Assembly: GCA_024398135.1 (NCBI GenBank) | Contig: CP073750.1 | Span: 1,550,001-1,614,000, forward strand | Length of the DNA stretch: 64,000 nt | From: a bacterium SCSIO 12643 | GTDB lineage: Bacteria; Bacteroidota; Bacteroidia; Flavobacteriales_G; Salibacteraceae | Reading direction: 5' to 3' | Part shown: piece after piece, positions 45,435-55,007 of the stretch | Numbering within the stretch: position 1 is the stretch's first letter | Layout: each line of letters begins with the position of its first letter | Notes under the pieces: model-generated | Database searches by the model: none | Seen by the model: the letters and a program-made list of their open reading frames with translations, nothing else | What the model was told of the DNA's origin: nothing | Program-made: the position numbers and the translations under genes

Positions 45435-45875
45435 TTATTCATATCCGATCTCTGGGGTTAATTGTACTTTGCTTTTTACAAAATTTCCGGTTCCTGTAGC
45501 CACTTCTTTACCGCGTTCATTATAGAGTACAGATTCAGCCACAAATAATTCTTTAGACACAAACCGTACCTTGCCTTCCGCTTTTATGATTCCTTTATTC
45601 ACCGGTCGTAATAACTGAATGTTAAATGATGTGGTCAACACAAAAGCATCTCTCACCACCGAATTCACCGCAAAAAACGCAGCATCATCTAATAGCTTAA
45701 AATACACGGAACCATGAATGGCTCCTAAAGCATGAAAATACTTCTCAGAAATACACAGTCCAATTTCAGATTTTCCTTCAGAAATATGACATGTAGTGGT
45801 ATCAAAAATCATGGTATTGACATTCGCCTGTAAATACATGCGCTCTAATTTTCGATAGTGTTCTTCCTGGCTCAT
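45435..45875 (-). CDS. PaaI-like hotdog thioesterase
   Basis: A 146-residue hotdog-fold protein of the PaaI/YdiI thioesterase type, with GAIHGSVYFKLLDDAAFFAVNS containing the HGxxxxxxD motif and the DAFVLTTSFNIQLLRPV strand. Probably hydrolyses acyl-CoA thioesters in the cytoplasm. It starts upstream of the CDGSH gene with a 17-base gap, so the two may be co-transcribed. Confidence 0.85.
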   Translation of the reverse strand: MSQEEHYRKLERMYLQANVNTMIFDTTTCHISEGKSEIGLCISEKYFHALGAIHGSVYFKLLDDAAFFAVNSVVRDAFVLTTSFNIQLLRPVNKGIIKAEGKVRFVSKELFVAESVLYNERGKEVATGTGNFVKSKVQLTPEIGYE

Positions 45876-45940
45876 ACAATTGTTTTGTGGTGATTTACAT
45901 CCTGACCGAAAGATATAATTTTTGAGCCAATTTTACGGTA

Positions 45941-47233
45941 CTATCCTGTGGGGTTCATCCAATTGGAATGGGTACTTTTTTGATTTCTACGGAGATACCT
46001 TTTTCTTAACCTCAGCCAATCCTGAATTCCATAGGTTTCAATTGATTTATCAGGATTACCGTAGGTTTCAATTAAATACTTCACCGATGGCTCTATTACT
46101 TCTAACTCATCAATCCAACGATACAACGCAGTTTTCCAATGATCAGAATTTCCACTCCATTTTCGGACCAGAAACTGATTAAAATAATAACGTTCGGAAA
46201 CTCGATATTTGAGATATTTACCTCTTGCCCACATGATCAAAGGCCAAATCCATTTTTTCAATACATATCCACCTACAATAAGTGCCAGAATTAAAACACT
46301 CCATTCTTTTATAGTTAATCCCCAAAAACTAAATTCTTTATCCGCAATTTCATCTTCCCGAGCTTGAGCCTGAGCAATGTTTAAGGAGTCTTTTATACTT
46401 TCCAACATCCCTAAATCCGGATTTGGATTCACATAAACAACCACTTCTTTTAATGTTCGCTTATATATTTTTTTATACCTCGGATTCCACCACATCACTT
46501 CCATTTCAGGAAATACTACTTCGCCTTCTTTTTCAAACAAATAACGCATCCTATCCGTTCGTTCCGCACTAATGGCCGTTTTAGATTTATGATTCTGCGC
46601 ACTCATTCTATCAGGATATAAACTCACCCCGTCCAGACTATCCCAAACAATTGGTGGAATCAGCTCCGATACTGTTCCGGCAGCCTCACGATAAATAGAG
46701 CGTTCAATGACATCTCCAACCTTGACATTTTTTAGATCACCGCTCCAATAATCTCGGACCGTCATTTGGTGTGTTACCAACCAATCTTCAGATTGAATTC
46801 CAGGAGGAATTGGTTTAATCCTGATTTTTCTGGGTGTAGTCCTGACTTTTCGTTTTACACCTTTGTAATCTCCTGCATCCGGGGTTTCTACCTCAATTTC
46901 CAGAGCTGGAAAAACAATATCCTCATCTGAATATGGGAATACATTGTAAAAAAACTGAACTCCAGCATACGTTTTTCCTTTAATAACTTTGGAGGTACTC
47001 AATGATCTAAAATACACCGTAAATGCATCATTTACCTGGATATTCTGTACATGAACTCCCTGAGTAAACCACGTACTTGTAAATACTGAAACGGTAACTT
47101 CTACTGGCTGTCCTATGTATACATACGAAGGTTTTACCTGAACTTCAGTCCAGAGATGTCTTTGTGACCATCCCGAAAATGATACCACAATCATCGCAAC
47201 AAACATTCCATATGTCTTCAGCCATCTTACCAT
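45941..47233 (-). CDS. batD: BatD-like protein
   Basis: A 430-residue BatD-like protein. A signal peptide (to about residue 23) is followed by beta-sandwich domains (VQVKPSYVYIGQPVEVTVSVF at the start of the mature chain), a transmembrane helix near residue 310 (WSVLILALIVGGYVL), and a charged cytoplasmic tail. It overlaps the BatB/C gene by 7 bases. Bat proteins are linked to aerotolerance and stress resistance and act with MoxR and DUF58 proteins. It is shorter than typical BatD. Confidence 0.8.
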   Translation of the reverse strand: MVRWLKTYGMFVAMIVVSFSGWSQRHLWTEVQVKPSYVYIGQPVEVTVSVFTSTWFTQGVHVQNIQVNDAFTVYFRSLSTSKVIKGKTYAGVQFFYNVFPYSDEDIVFPALEIEVETPDAGDYKGVKRKVRTTPRKIRIKPIPPGIQSEDWLVTHQMTVRDYWSGDLKNVKVGDVIERSIYREAAGTVSELIPPIVWDSLDGVSLYPDRMSAQNHKSKTAISAERTDRMRYLFEKEGEVVFPEMEVMWWNPRYKKIYKRTLKEVVVYVNPNPDLGMLESIKDSLNIAQAQAREDEIADKEFSFWGLTIKEWSVLILALIVGGYVLKKWIWPLIMWARGKYLKYRVSERYYFNQFLVRKWSGNSDHWKTALYRWIDELEVIEPSVKYLIETYGNPDKSIETYGIQDWLRLRKRYLRRNQKSTHSNWMNPTG

Positions 47234-48954
47234 TTCTTAGCTCCCTCTTTTGGTTTCAGACCTCTCTTTTGGGCTTGATATTTAAATTTACGCTTTAAGA
47301 ATAACGCAGGATCATCATCCACTTTTCGCATCAAAACTTTCTGTGGATCCATCCGTTGAGAATTCCCAAAATCAATATCATCCGGCACCTCATCTAATTC
47401 CTTTCCTTTACGGATATCGGTAGATACTGTTTCTTCTTTCCTTTCGCGTTGCATGTCTTCCTTAGTCGCCTCTTGTCCGCCTCCGCTCAGGTCTTCCATG
47501 TCTTTGTTCTCTATGTTTTTGGAATTATCCAAAGGCTGAGATTCTGTCGCATCTTCCGGATTTACTTCATCTTGTCCACGTATCACATCATCCAACATCT
47601 TTTGATTCACTCGAGCGGCTTCCATATTGGGGTCCAATTCTACCGCCATTCCAAAAGCCATTTGTGCTTCTTCAATATTTCCATTTTGGTAATAGGCCAA
47701 TCCTAAATTGTACATTCCATTGGAAGTAGTGTCTTTACTGAAGGCCTGAATAGCCGCTTCAAAATTCCCGGCTTTATAATACGCTACTCCTTTTCGCATA
47801 GGGTCTTCGAAAACCACTGCTGCAGAATCATAATCCCCTGCATCGAACAATCTCTGTCCCTGATAATCTTTAGTATACCAAAAATCGCTAAACGCGGTAT
47901 CAGAATCACAAGATTGCAAGGCCATCACAAACAGTATGGAGTATATTACAAATCCTTTTCTGAACCAGACTAAAGTCAATAACAGCAATGGAATGATCAG
48001 TACCCACCCCTGATCTTCCCAATCATCTTCTTTCAGGCCATCTTTTTCCTGAAAGTTTAAGTTGGTACTGATCTCTTGTGCCAGTTTTTCCATATCGCTT
48101 TTATCCAACGTTAACTGGCTTATCTCAACTTGCGACAGCGCTCCCAACTTTAAAACTATATCCTGATCCAATGCAGATCGAACCACCTCACCATCCTTAT
48201 CTCTTATTGATACAGTACTACCCAGTCGTGGGATTTCCGCTCCTAGTGTGGTATTCATCGGAACGATCACCACATTTCGACCTTCTGTCTGGATATAATT
48301 TTGAACCGATTGAAACAATGCCTCCGAAATCTCATCAGTAAATAAAATCAATCTGGATGGCGCATCTGTAATGGCCACTATGGTGTCTACCACATCGAAC
48401 AGCATTTCAAAATTTGTCCCCTGATACGGCATTATATGTGGGCCCAAACCATCCAAATGACTGTTTATAATTCGATAATCACGACTCAACGGAATAATAG
48501 TATGTGCAGTGCCTGCAAAGCCCACCAATGCCATTCGAGATTTGGGATCCGCAGCTAACAAATCTTTAATCTTAAACTTCGCACGGTCCAAACGATTGGG
48601 TTGAATATCGGATGCCATCATACTTTGAGAAAGATCCAAAGCTATAACCACCGGGGTTTCCAGAATTTTTCCCGGAACTTTAATCTCACTCCACGTTGGA
48701 CCTGAGAGACCTAAAACCGTAACGCTTAGAAAAAACATCAGGAAGATATGAATCCACAGTCTCATTTGGTTACTTCCTTTTTGAATCACATATGGTCTTA
48801 AGTGACTTGCAATATGTTGTTTCCATCGCTCTTCATCTCTAAAACTTAAAATCCCAAGAATCAATATCAAACCAATGGGCAAGAAAAGCCATAGATATTC
48901 CGGTCTCAGAAAATGAAACTTATCCCAATCGATATGTGTCCATTGCGCCATCAT
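47227..48954 (-). CDS. BatB/BatC fusion (VWA domain plus TPR)
   Basis: A 575-residue protein. Two N-terminal transmembrane helices, then a von Willebrand A domain with MIDAS ALDLSQSM (about 101) and ILFTDEISEA, another helix near 330 (WVLIIPLLLLTLVWF), then tetratricopeptide repeats (MYNLGLAYYQNGNIEEAQMAF) and an acidic, lysine-rich tail. In many Bacteroidota BatB and BatC are separate; here one frame covers both. It overlaps BatA by 4 bases (ATGA type). Confidence 0.82.
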   Translation of the reverse strand: MMAQWTHIDWDKFHFLRPEYLWLFLPIGLILILGILSFRDEERWKQHIASHLRPYVIQKGSNQMRLWIHIFLMFFLSVTVLGLSGPTWSEIKVPGKILETPVVIALDLSQSMMASDIQPNRLDRAKFKIKDLLAADPKSRMALVGFAGTAHTIIPLSRDYRIINSHLDGLGPHIMPYQGTNFEMLFDVVDTIVAITDAPSRLILFTDEISEALFQSVQNYIQTEGRNVVIVPMNTTLGAEIPRLGSTVSIRDKDGEVVRSALDQDIVLKLGALSQVEISQLTLDKSDMEKLAQEISTNLNFQEKDGLKEDDWEDQGWVLIIPLLLLTLVWFRKGFVIYSILFVMALQSCDSDTAFSDFWYTKDYQGQRLFDAGDYDSAAVVFEDPMRKGVAYYKAGNFEAAIQAFSKDTTSNGMYNLGLAYYQNGNIEEAQMAFGMAVELDPNMEAARVNQKMLDDVIRGQDEVNPEDATESQPLDNSKNIENKDMEDLSGGGQEATKEDMQRERKEETVSTDIRKGKELDEVPDDIDFGNSQRMDPQKVLMRKVDDDPALFLKRKFKYQAQKRGLKPKEGAKKW

Positions 48955-49949
48955 TTAACCGGATGCATTAATTTTCGTATCACTCCCCAAACCGTGGTAA
49001 CAAACAACATCACTAAACTCAGTACTACCGCAACCGCAAGCGGATAGTGATATAAAAGTGTCACAGGTTTATAGGTTTCTTCTTCGTATTCTATGGGCTC
49101 CAATCGGTCTAATTCCTCATATATTTCTTCCAGTGCTTCAGTATCTTTCCCTCTGAAATATCTGGCTTTAGTCATATTCGAGATTTCCCGAAGTGTTTTT
49201 TCATCCAAATCGGAACCTTGCGTTCCTGGTTCTCCAATACCAATCGTATAAATCAAAATAGAATCTTTTTGCGCCATATCTGCCGCATCTAAAGGCAATA
49301 TTTCCGATCCGGCATCTACTCCATCTGTGATCACCAACATCACCTTGTTTTCGATGGTATCGTTATCGAATAACTCCATTCCCTTCATAATGGCTTTACC
49401 GATATGTGTCATCTGTCCGGCAAATCCCACATCTGCTTCTTCCAACATTTGGTCTACAACTTCTAAATCTGGTGTGAAAGGAGCCTGAATATAGGCGGCT
49501 GAACCAAAGAAGATCAACCCCATTCGATCTCCTTCTCGCTTTTGGATAAATTCATGCATCACCGATTTAACCGCATCCCATCTTCGCACTCGTTTTCCAT
49601 CAATTTCCCAGTCTTTTTTTGCCATGCTGAATGAAATATCAGCCACCACTAAGAAATTTCTGGAGGTCTTCACTTTCATTTCCGGCTTACCCACCAATTG
49701 TGGAGAAGAGGCTGCAACTAATAAGGATACCCAAATCCCAACCAGGACAATCCATCTGAAAATATTACGTCTTCGGATCATGGATGCGCTACGCGGTTTT
49801 TGATCAGTATAACCCTGCGCATTTTCAAAATTCGGGTAAATCAACGAAGCACTTTTCATGCGCATAGCCGGAATCAACAAATACACCAACAGCGGTAATG
49901 GTGTTAACCAAAATACCCACAGATGCGCTATTTCAAAATTCTCAGGCAT
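48951..49949 (-). CDS. batA: BatA-like VWA membrane protein
   Basis: A 332-residue protein with two N-terminal helices and a C-terminal helix around a von Willebrand A domain. MIDAS residues are DISFSM near 107 and ITDGVDAG near 210. It overlaps both neighbours by a few bases. Its role in the Bat complex is inferred from the cluster with MoxR and DUF58. Confidence 0.88.
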   Translation of the reverse strand: MPENFEIAHLWVFWLTPLPLLVYLLIPAMRMKSASLIYPNFENAQGYTDQKPRSASMIRRRNIFRWIVLVGIWVSLLVAASSPQLVGKPEMKVKTSRNFLVVADISFSMAKKDWEIDGKRVRRWDAVKSVMHEFIQKREGDRMGLIFFGSAAYIQAPFTPDLEVVDQMLEEADVGFAGQMTHIGKAIMKGMELFDNDTIENKVMLVITDGVDAGSEILPLDAADMAQKDSILIYTIGIGEPGTQGSDLDEKTLREISNMTKARYFRGKDTEALEEIYEELDRLEPIEYEEETYKPVTLLYHYPLAVAVVLSLVMLFVTTVWGVIRKLMHPVK

Positions 49950-50424
49950 GCGTTTTTATCCACTTTTTTGCTAAACCAAATACACTTAAAGCATCTTCAT
50001 TTGAAGGGGCTTCATTTTTATATAATGCTTGATTCCATATGGATTCGAACTTAGAAAATGGTGTTTCTTTTCCTTTTTCTTCTAAAAATTGTAACCATTC
50101 CACCCCACTTAAATCGGCCACATGTGTTCTCCCGTAAGTGGTCATTGCAACTTGTTTTAGAACGACCATCAAATCTGTAAAGCAATGCACATCTTGTTTT
50201 GAGTTATATCTAACTGTAATCACCTGAATCAACGCAATCGCTTTTCTACGATACGCATTACGGATATAACTTCTTGTGATAAAAAACAAGCCCACTAATA
50301 TCAATACTCCAGCTACTATAAAGAGGATTTGCCACCCTACCGTTTCAAACGAAAAAGCTACCGCTTCCGGCTCATAAAGCGCTTTCATCTTTAAATCTGT
50401 CGATATGTTTAAAGAATCATTCAT
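49942..50424 (-). CDS. Small DUF4381-like membrane protein of the Bat operon
   Basis: A 160-residue protein with one transmembrane helix (about residues 32-54, WQILFIVAGVLILVGLFF) and a soluble C-terminal part (THVADLSGVEWLQFLEEKGK). Similar DUF4381-type proteins sit between DUF58 and BatA in Bacteroidota. The chosen start at 50424 overlaps the DUF58 stop by 8 bases; upstream in-frame codons would overlap it by 50. Confidence 0.75.
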   Translation of the reverse strand: MNDSLNISTDLKMKALYEPEAVAFSFETVGWQILFIVAGVLILVGLFFITRSYIRNAYRRKAIALIQVITVRYNSKQDVHCFTDLMVVLKQVAMTTYGRTHVADLSGVEWLQFLEEKGKETPFSKFESIWNQALYKNEAPSNEDALSVFGLAKKWIKTHA

Positions 50425-51343
50425 GGGAATTAAAAGCTCTTTTGATTTGCTCATCGACCGGATCAATGGTATTCATCCGAATCAATGGAATTCTGAACTT
50501 CTTCATTTTGGTTTCAAAATCTGTTAGATCCTGATCAAACCCGGCTGTGAATTTTTCCGATACTTTCTTGCGCTGCCCATCCACCATAATTTGATGATTT
50601 CCATCTCCTACAATCATTTTTTCACGAGGGATTTTTCTTTCAATCGGATCGAATACTTTGGCCAGTAACACATCATTATGCTGCGCCAATCGCGAAAGGT
50701 TTTTCACCACCTCATCCGAATAGTATACAAAATCGCTTATCACTACAATTAAGAAATCATGGGTTACAATATTTCTCAACTTCGAAATGGCTTCTCGAAG
50801 CGCTACGGAACGATCTCCCGAAGCATTTTGTTTCAGGTTGTGATTGTGATGGACAATACGCTCCAGTAACTTCAGCGTATTCTTTTTATTTCTTTTAGGT
50901 AGTACTGCATCGGCACCTTGATCCGTAAAAATCAATCCTCCCACACGGTCTCCTTCTTTTTGAATTTTAAATGCAATCATCGCAGCTAACTCTGCTGCTA
51001 CTACGGATTTTGTTTTTTTAACTGAACCAAAAAACATGGATTTGGATTGATCCACCACAATCAAAACCGGTTTCTCTTTTTCCTCAGTAAATACTTTTGA
51101 ATGTGTTTTTTGGGTTCTTGCGGTTACTTTCCAATCGATGTTTCGAATATCATCACCTGGGACGTATTGACGCACTTCTTCAAAGTCCATTCCCCGGCCT
51201 CTTAATTTAGAAGCGTATTTACCCGCCAAAATGCTTCGCACTTTTTGCTTTCGCGCTCTAAATGAAAAACCTTTGGCATAGCGACTCATTTGGAGTAATT
51301 CCTCCAACGATACAAATACGTCTTTTGGATATTCTTCACTCAT
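50417..51343 (-). CDS. DUF58 domain protein of the MoxR-Bat operon
   Basis: A 308-residue protein with the DUF58 domain: KYASKLRGRGMDFEEVRQYVPGDDIRNIDWKVTART near the start of the domain (split here as GRGMDFEEVRQY and PGDDIRNIDWK) and a VWA-type DQSKSM near 97. It starts 4 bases after the MoxR gene stop. DUF58 proteins partner MoxR ATPases in folding or metal insertion. Confidence 0.92.
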   Translation of the reverse strand: MSEEYPKDVFVSLEELLQMSRYAKGFSFRARKQKVRSILAGKYASKLRGRGMDFEEVRQYVPGDDIRNIDWKVTARTQKTHSKVFTEEKEKPVLIVVDQSKSMFFGSVKKTKSVVAAELAAMIAFKIQKEGDRVGGLIFTDQGADAVLPKRNKKNTLKLLERIVHHNHNLKQNASGDRSVALREAISKLRNIVTHDFLIVVISDFVYYSDEVVKNLSRLAQHNDVLLAKVFDPIERKIPREKMIVGDGNHQIMVDGQRKKVSEKFTAGFDQDLTDFETKMKKFRIPLIRMNTIDPVDEQIKRAFNSHE

Positions 51344-51346
51344 CGT

Positions 51347-52312
51347 TTAGCCCACCACTGCAACTTCTTTTAATATATTTCGAATCACCTCATCAGCTGA
51401 AATGCTATTCGCTTCAGCTTCATAACTCAGTATTAATCGATGTCTTAAGCAATCATACACCACCGCGCGAATATCATCAGGGGTTACATGATCTCTTCCT
51501 TCCATCCAGGCATGCACTCTTGCGCAACGATCTACCGCAATACTCCCTCTTGGACTAGCGCCAAACTCTATCCAGCTATCCAATTCTTCTCCGTATTTAT
51601 CCGGATTTCGTGTGGCTGAGATAATATCTACGATGTAACGTTCCATGTTTTCAGAAATCGTTACTTGTGCAATTTCCTCTCGTGCTTTAAACACAATTTC
51701 AGATGCTAATTTTTCCGATTCGGTTTCTTTTTGGGGACTTTGCTCCTGACGATTTAACCGAATGATTTGTAATTCAGCGGCATCATCCGGATAATCAATC
51801 ATTACATGCATAATAAATCGATCCATTTGTGCCTCCGGTAACGGATAAGTTCCTTCTTGTTCTACCGGGTTTTGTGTGGCCAGAACCATAAACAAAGGAT
51901 CCATAGGATAGGTTTTTCCTCCAACAGACACTTGTCTTTCTTCCATAGCCTCCAACAAAGCTGATTGCACTTTGGCAGGTGATCTATTGATTTCATCCGC
52001 CAGAATCAGATTACTAAAAATCGGCCCTTTTTGAAAAATGAATTTCTCTTCTGTTTCCGGTTGATAGATTTCAGTTCCGGTAATATCTGATGGCAACAAA
52101 TCCGGGGTAAACTGGATTCGACTCAAATCACAATTCAAACCTTTAGAAAGAGCTTTAATCGCTCTGGTTTTTGCCAAACCCGGCAGTCCTTCAAGTAATA
52201 AATTCCCATTGGCCAATAAAACCAAAATCAATCTGTTGACCAATTTATCCTGACCAATAATCGATTTCGACATATGGTCTCTTAATTGCTGTATGGATTC
52301 TAATGTTGTCAT
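51347..52312 (-). CDS. MoxR-family AAA+ ATPase
   Basis: A 321-residue AAA+ ATPase. Walker A is GLPGLAKT (about 42-49), Walker B LILADEINRSP (about 107-117), and the sensor region ATQNPVEQEGTYPLPEAQMDRF follows. It heads the MoxR-DUF58-BatA-BatB/C-BatD operon, with spacing of 3 bases to the DUF58 gene. MoxR ATPases act as chaperones for partner complexes. Confidence 0.95.
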   Translation of the reverse strand: MTTLESIQQLRDHMSKSIIGQDKLVNRLILVLLANGNLLLEGLPGLAKTRAIKALSKGLNCDLSRIQFTPDLLPSDITGTEIYQPETEEKFIFQKGPIFSNLILADEINRSPAKVQSALLEAMEERQVSVGGKTYPMDPLFMVLATQNPVEQEGTYPLPEAQMDRFIMHVMIDYPDDAAELQIIRLNRQEQSPQKETESEKLASEIVFKAREEIAQVTISENMERYIVDIISATRNPDKYGEELDSWIEFGASPRGSIAVDRCARVHAWMEGRDHVTPDDIRAVVYDCLRHRLILSYEAEANSISADEVIRNILKEVAVVG

Positions 52313-52318
52313 ATGCGT

Positions 52319-53326
52319 TTATTTTAATTCAAACGGATAAATTACCTTCCAATCGTTTTTCATATCAATGATGGTCCACTTTTCTGCCTCCGCCTGATCC
52401 AGACCTTTATCTAACTTTCCAATATGAGAATCACGGTCGTAAGCCCACTCTCTTTCTCCATCTGTATGATGAACATATACATTCAAAAATGTCTCTTGTC
52501 CTGAGGCCCATTGTAACATGGCTAAATCACCATCAGAGTTCCCCACGGAGATCACTGGTCTACGTCCGATAATTCTCTGAATATTCTCTGGTTTTCCAGC
52601 CTTATCATCCACAAAATGAACTTCCGGTAATTTCATGATTTGCGGATGTCCATTATTATAGGAATAAGCTGTTTTTAATGTAGTTCCAATAATTTGCTCT
52701 GGTGGAATATTGTAAATGTCCGACACAATTGGACGCATAAAATCTACACCTCCTCCTGAAACGATGTAAGTTTTAAATTCATTGTCCTGCAGGTATTGTA
52801 ACAATTCCAACATGGGTTGATATACCAAATCAGAATATTTACGGTGTAATTGTGGATGTTCTGCTGAAGCTGCCCATTGCTTTACAATTTCTTCAAATTC
52901 TTTTGTAGTCACATTGGAATGACTGGTCAAGATCAATTGGATTAAGCCTTTTTCCCCATAGCTCAAAAGCTTAGGCATATCATTTTGTAAAACGGCACTA
53001 TATGGCATCAAAGTATCCCATTCCGGATGTTCATTTGCCATCGCTTTGATTCGATCAATAGCAAAGAATAATTGAAAGTATACGGGTTGTTCAGCCCAGA
53101 GGGTTCCATCATTATCGAATGTAGCAATACGTTGAGCCGGGGCCATGTAATCCACACTATTTACATCGGTAACACGGGTTACAAAATCAATAATCTCTTG
53201 TTTTGATTTCACATCATTCCAGGATGGTAAAATCTCAATTTGTTGTTCAACATTCTGGGGATGCTCTGTACAGGAACTTATCCCCAAAATCAAAATTAAG
53301 TTCCATAAGATTATTTGTGATTTCAT
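52319..53326 (-). CDS. HAD-family phosphatase-like lipoprotein
   Basis: A 335-residue exported protein with lipobox Cys19 (LGISSCTEH). HAD motif I is FDNDGTLW (DxDGT with the nucleophile Asp), motif II is ILTSHS, and the late motif VGNSDGDLAMLQ is clear. It probably hydrolyses a phosphate ester in the periplasm. The start at 53326 is preferred because the earlier Met at 53356 lies inside a perfect palindrome. It sits next to a sulfatase gene in the same direction. Confidence 0.85.
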   Translation of the reverse strand: MKSQIILWNLILILGISSCTEHPQNVEQQIEILPSWNDVKSKQEIIDFVTRVTDVNSVDYMAPAQRIATFDNDGTLWAEQPVYFQLFFAIDRIKAMANEHPEWDTLMPYSAVLQNDMPKLLSYGEKGLIQLILTSHSNVTTKEFEEIVKQWAASAEHPQLHRKYSDLVYQPMLELLQYLQDNEFKTYIVSGGGVDFMRPIVSDIYNIPPEQIIGTTLKTAYSYNNGHPQIMKLPEVHFVDDKAGKPENIQRIIGRRPVISVGNSDGDLAMLQWASGQETFLNVYVHHTDGEREWAYDRDSHIGKLDKGLDQAEAEKWTIIDMKNDWKVIYPFELK

Positions 53327-53339
53327 ATTGTATAGATAA

Positions 53340-53371
53340 CACAAAGCCGAATACATGTATTCGGCTTTGTG
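53340..53371 (-). terminator. Perfect 32-bp palindrome between sulfatase and HAD gene
   Basis: CACAAAGCCGAATACA and its exact reverse complement meet without a loop. It lies 18 bases past the sulfatase stop and 13 bases before the HAD start. It is probably a terminator of the sulfatase transcript or a dimeric protein site; the T-run on the minus strand is weak. Confidence 0.6.
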
Positions 53372-53389
53372 AGTTTAACTTATTTAAAT

Positions 53390-54901
53390 TTAATTTTTTG
53401 GATTGGTTTGCAACGACTGCATCACCTTATCCATACTTAAAGAAGACCCCAATACTGGTGGATATTCTTTAAATGATTCCAGGAACTCTCCCACATATAC
53501 TTGTGCCGGAACAAATGTCCACATATTGTCCGCAAACCAACGGATATACATACTTGATTTGTAAGACACTTCATATGGATCCGCTCTTAAGTTGATTAAA
53601 ACCGGCCAGGATGGTGTTTTTCTGTATGCTTCGTTAATTGCACCCTCCATAATGGTAAAATGTAATTTCCAGTTTTGGTAACGTAATGCATTTAAATTAC
53701 CACCGGCATCAAAATAGAAAATCTCTTTTCTTGGCGCCTCTTCTACATCTCCTTTCCAGAATGGTAATGCATTGTAACCATCCAGGTGACACTTGAAGTT
53801 TTTACCAGATGCCTGGTAACCTTTTAACAATTTCTCTTTTACATCCGGAACACCTGCTGCTGCCAATAAAGTCGGCATCATATCCTCATGTGAGTAGATA
53901 TTGTTATCAATCGTTCCCGGCTTGATTACACCCGGCCAACGAATAGCGCATGGTACACGGAAACCACCTTCCCAGGTTGTTCCTTTTTCACCAGCAAATG
54001 GAGTTGTACCTCCATCAGGCCAGGTAAATTTCTCAGCACCATTATCTGTAGAATACATGATAATTGTATTGTCTATAATTTTCAATACTTCCAATTTAGC
54101 CAATACTCTACCGATTTGTTTATCATGCTCTACCATTCCGTCCGGATACAATCCAATGCCCGTTACGCCAACACTTTCGTCTTTTAAATGTGTCCAAACG
54201 TGCATTCTTGTTGCACTTAACCATACAAAAAATGGTTGTCCATTCGCATGCGCTTTTTCAATGAACGCAATGGCCGCATCGGTAAATTCATCATCTGCTG
54301 TTTCCATTCTTTTACGGGTTAAAGGTCCCGTATCTTCGATTTTTCCATCAGAATAACTATGGATCACACCTCTAGGTCCGTATTTTTTATGAAACTCCGG
54401 ATCTTTTGGATAGTAATATGTTTCTGGTTCTTCCTCCGCATTCAGGTGATACAGATTTCCAAAAAACTCATCAAATCCGTGGTTTGTTGGTAAATGTTCG
54501 TCTTGATCTCCCAAATGGTTTTTGCCAAACTGTCCGCAGGTATATCCCTGTGGTTTCAACAATTCGGCAATGGTAGGTTGATCATCTTTAATCCCTTGTT
54601 TACTTCCCGGCATTCCAATCGTCAATAATCCGGTTCTGAAAGGATGTTGTCCCAAAATGAAAGCTGCTCTACCTGCCGTACAGGATTGCTGCGCATACCA
54701 ATCGGTAAACATAGCACCTTCATTTGCAATTCGGTCGATATTTGGAGTTTGGTACCCCATCATCCCGTGGTTGTATTTACTGATATTGGCCCATCCAATA
54801 TCATCGCCCCAAATCACCAGGATATTGGGCTTTTTGTTTTTCTGTGCCATCACCATGGATGACACTGCTACTAAAGCTAATAAAATTAGGCTTTTTCTCA
54901 T
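53390..54901 (-). CDS. Arylsulfatase-like sulfatase (CTAGR type)
   Basis: A 503-residue secreted sulfatase. Signal peptide ends MVMAQ. The metal motif VIWGDDIGWAN is followed by the formylglycine site C74 in SCTAGRAAFILGQ. It is a C-x-A-x-R motif, a variant usually matured by anaerobic radical-SAM maturases. Later motifs GKNHLGD and STDNGAEKFTWPDGG are present. The protein is a close paralogue of the sulfatase at 56072-57643. Substrate unknown. Confidence 0.9.
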   Translation of the reverse strand: MRKSLILLALVAVSSMVMAQKNKKPNILVIWGDDIGWANISKYNHGMMGYQTPNIDRIANEGAMFTDWYAQQSCTAGRAAFILGQHPFRTGLLTIGMPGSKQGIKDDQPTIAELLKPQGYTCGQFGKNHLGDQDEHLPTNHGFDEFFGNLYHLNAEEEPETYYYPKDPEFHKKYGPRGVIHSYSDGKIEDTGPLTRKRMETADDEFTDAAIAFIEKAHANGQPFFVWLSATRMHVWTHLKDESVGVTGIGLYPDGMVEHDKQIGRVLAKLEVLKIIDNTIIMYSTDNGAEKFTWPDGGTTPFAGEKGTTWEGGFRVPCAIRWPGVIKPGTIDNNIYSHEDMMPTLLAAAGVPDVKEKLLKGYQASGKNFKCHLDGYNALPFWKGDVEEAPRKEIFYFDAGGNLNALRYQNWKLHFTIMEGAINEAYRKTPSWPVLINLRADPYEVSYKSSMYIRWFADNMWTFVPAQVYVGEFLESFKEYPPVLGSSLSMDKVMQSLQTNPKN

Positions 54902-54929
54902 CTGTTACGGTTTAATTTATACTTGTGCT

Positions 54930-54948
54930 ATCGCCATAATTTGGCGAT
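54930..54948 (-). promoter_or_regulatory. Palindrome upstream of the sulfatase
   Basis: ATCGCCA, five bases, TGGCGAT lie 29 bases before the sulfatase start and after the AraC gene's stop. Absence of a T-run suggests an operator or a leader hairpin rather than a terminator. Confidence 0.45.
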
Positions 54949-55007
54949 GAATTAAAAAATAAAACTATATATATTTTCTATTTTTAAAACAATCATTTTG
55001 CGACATT

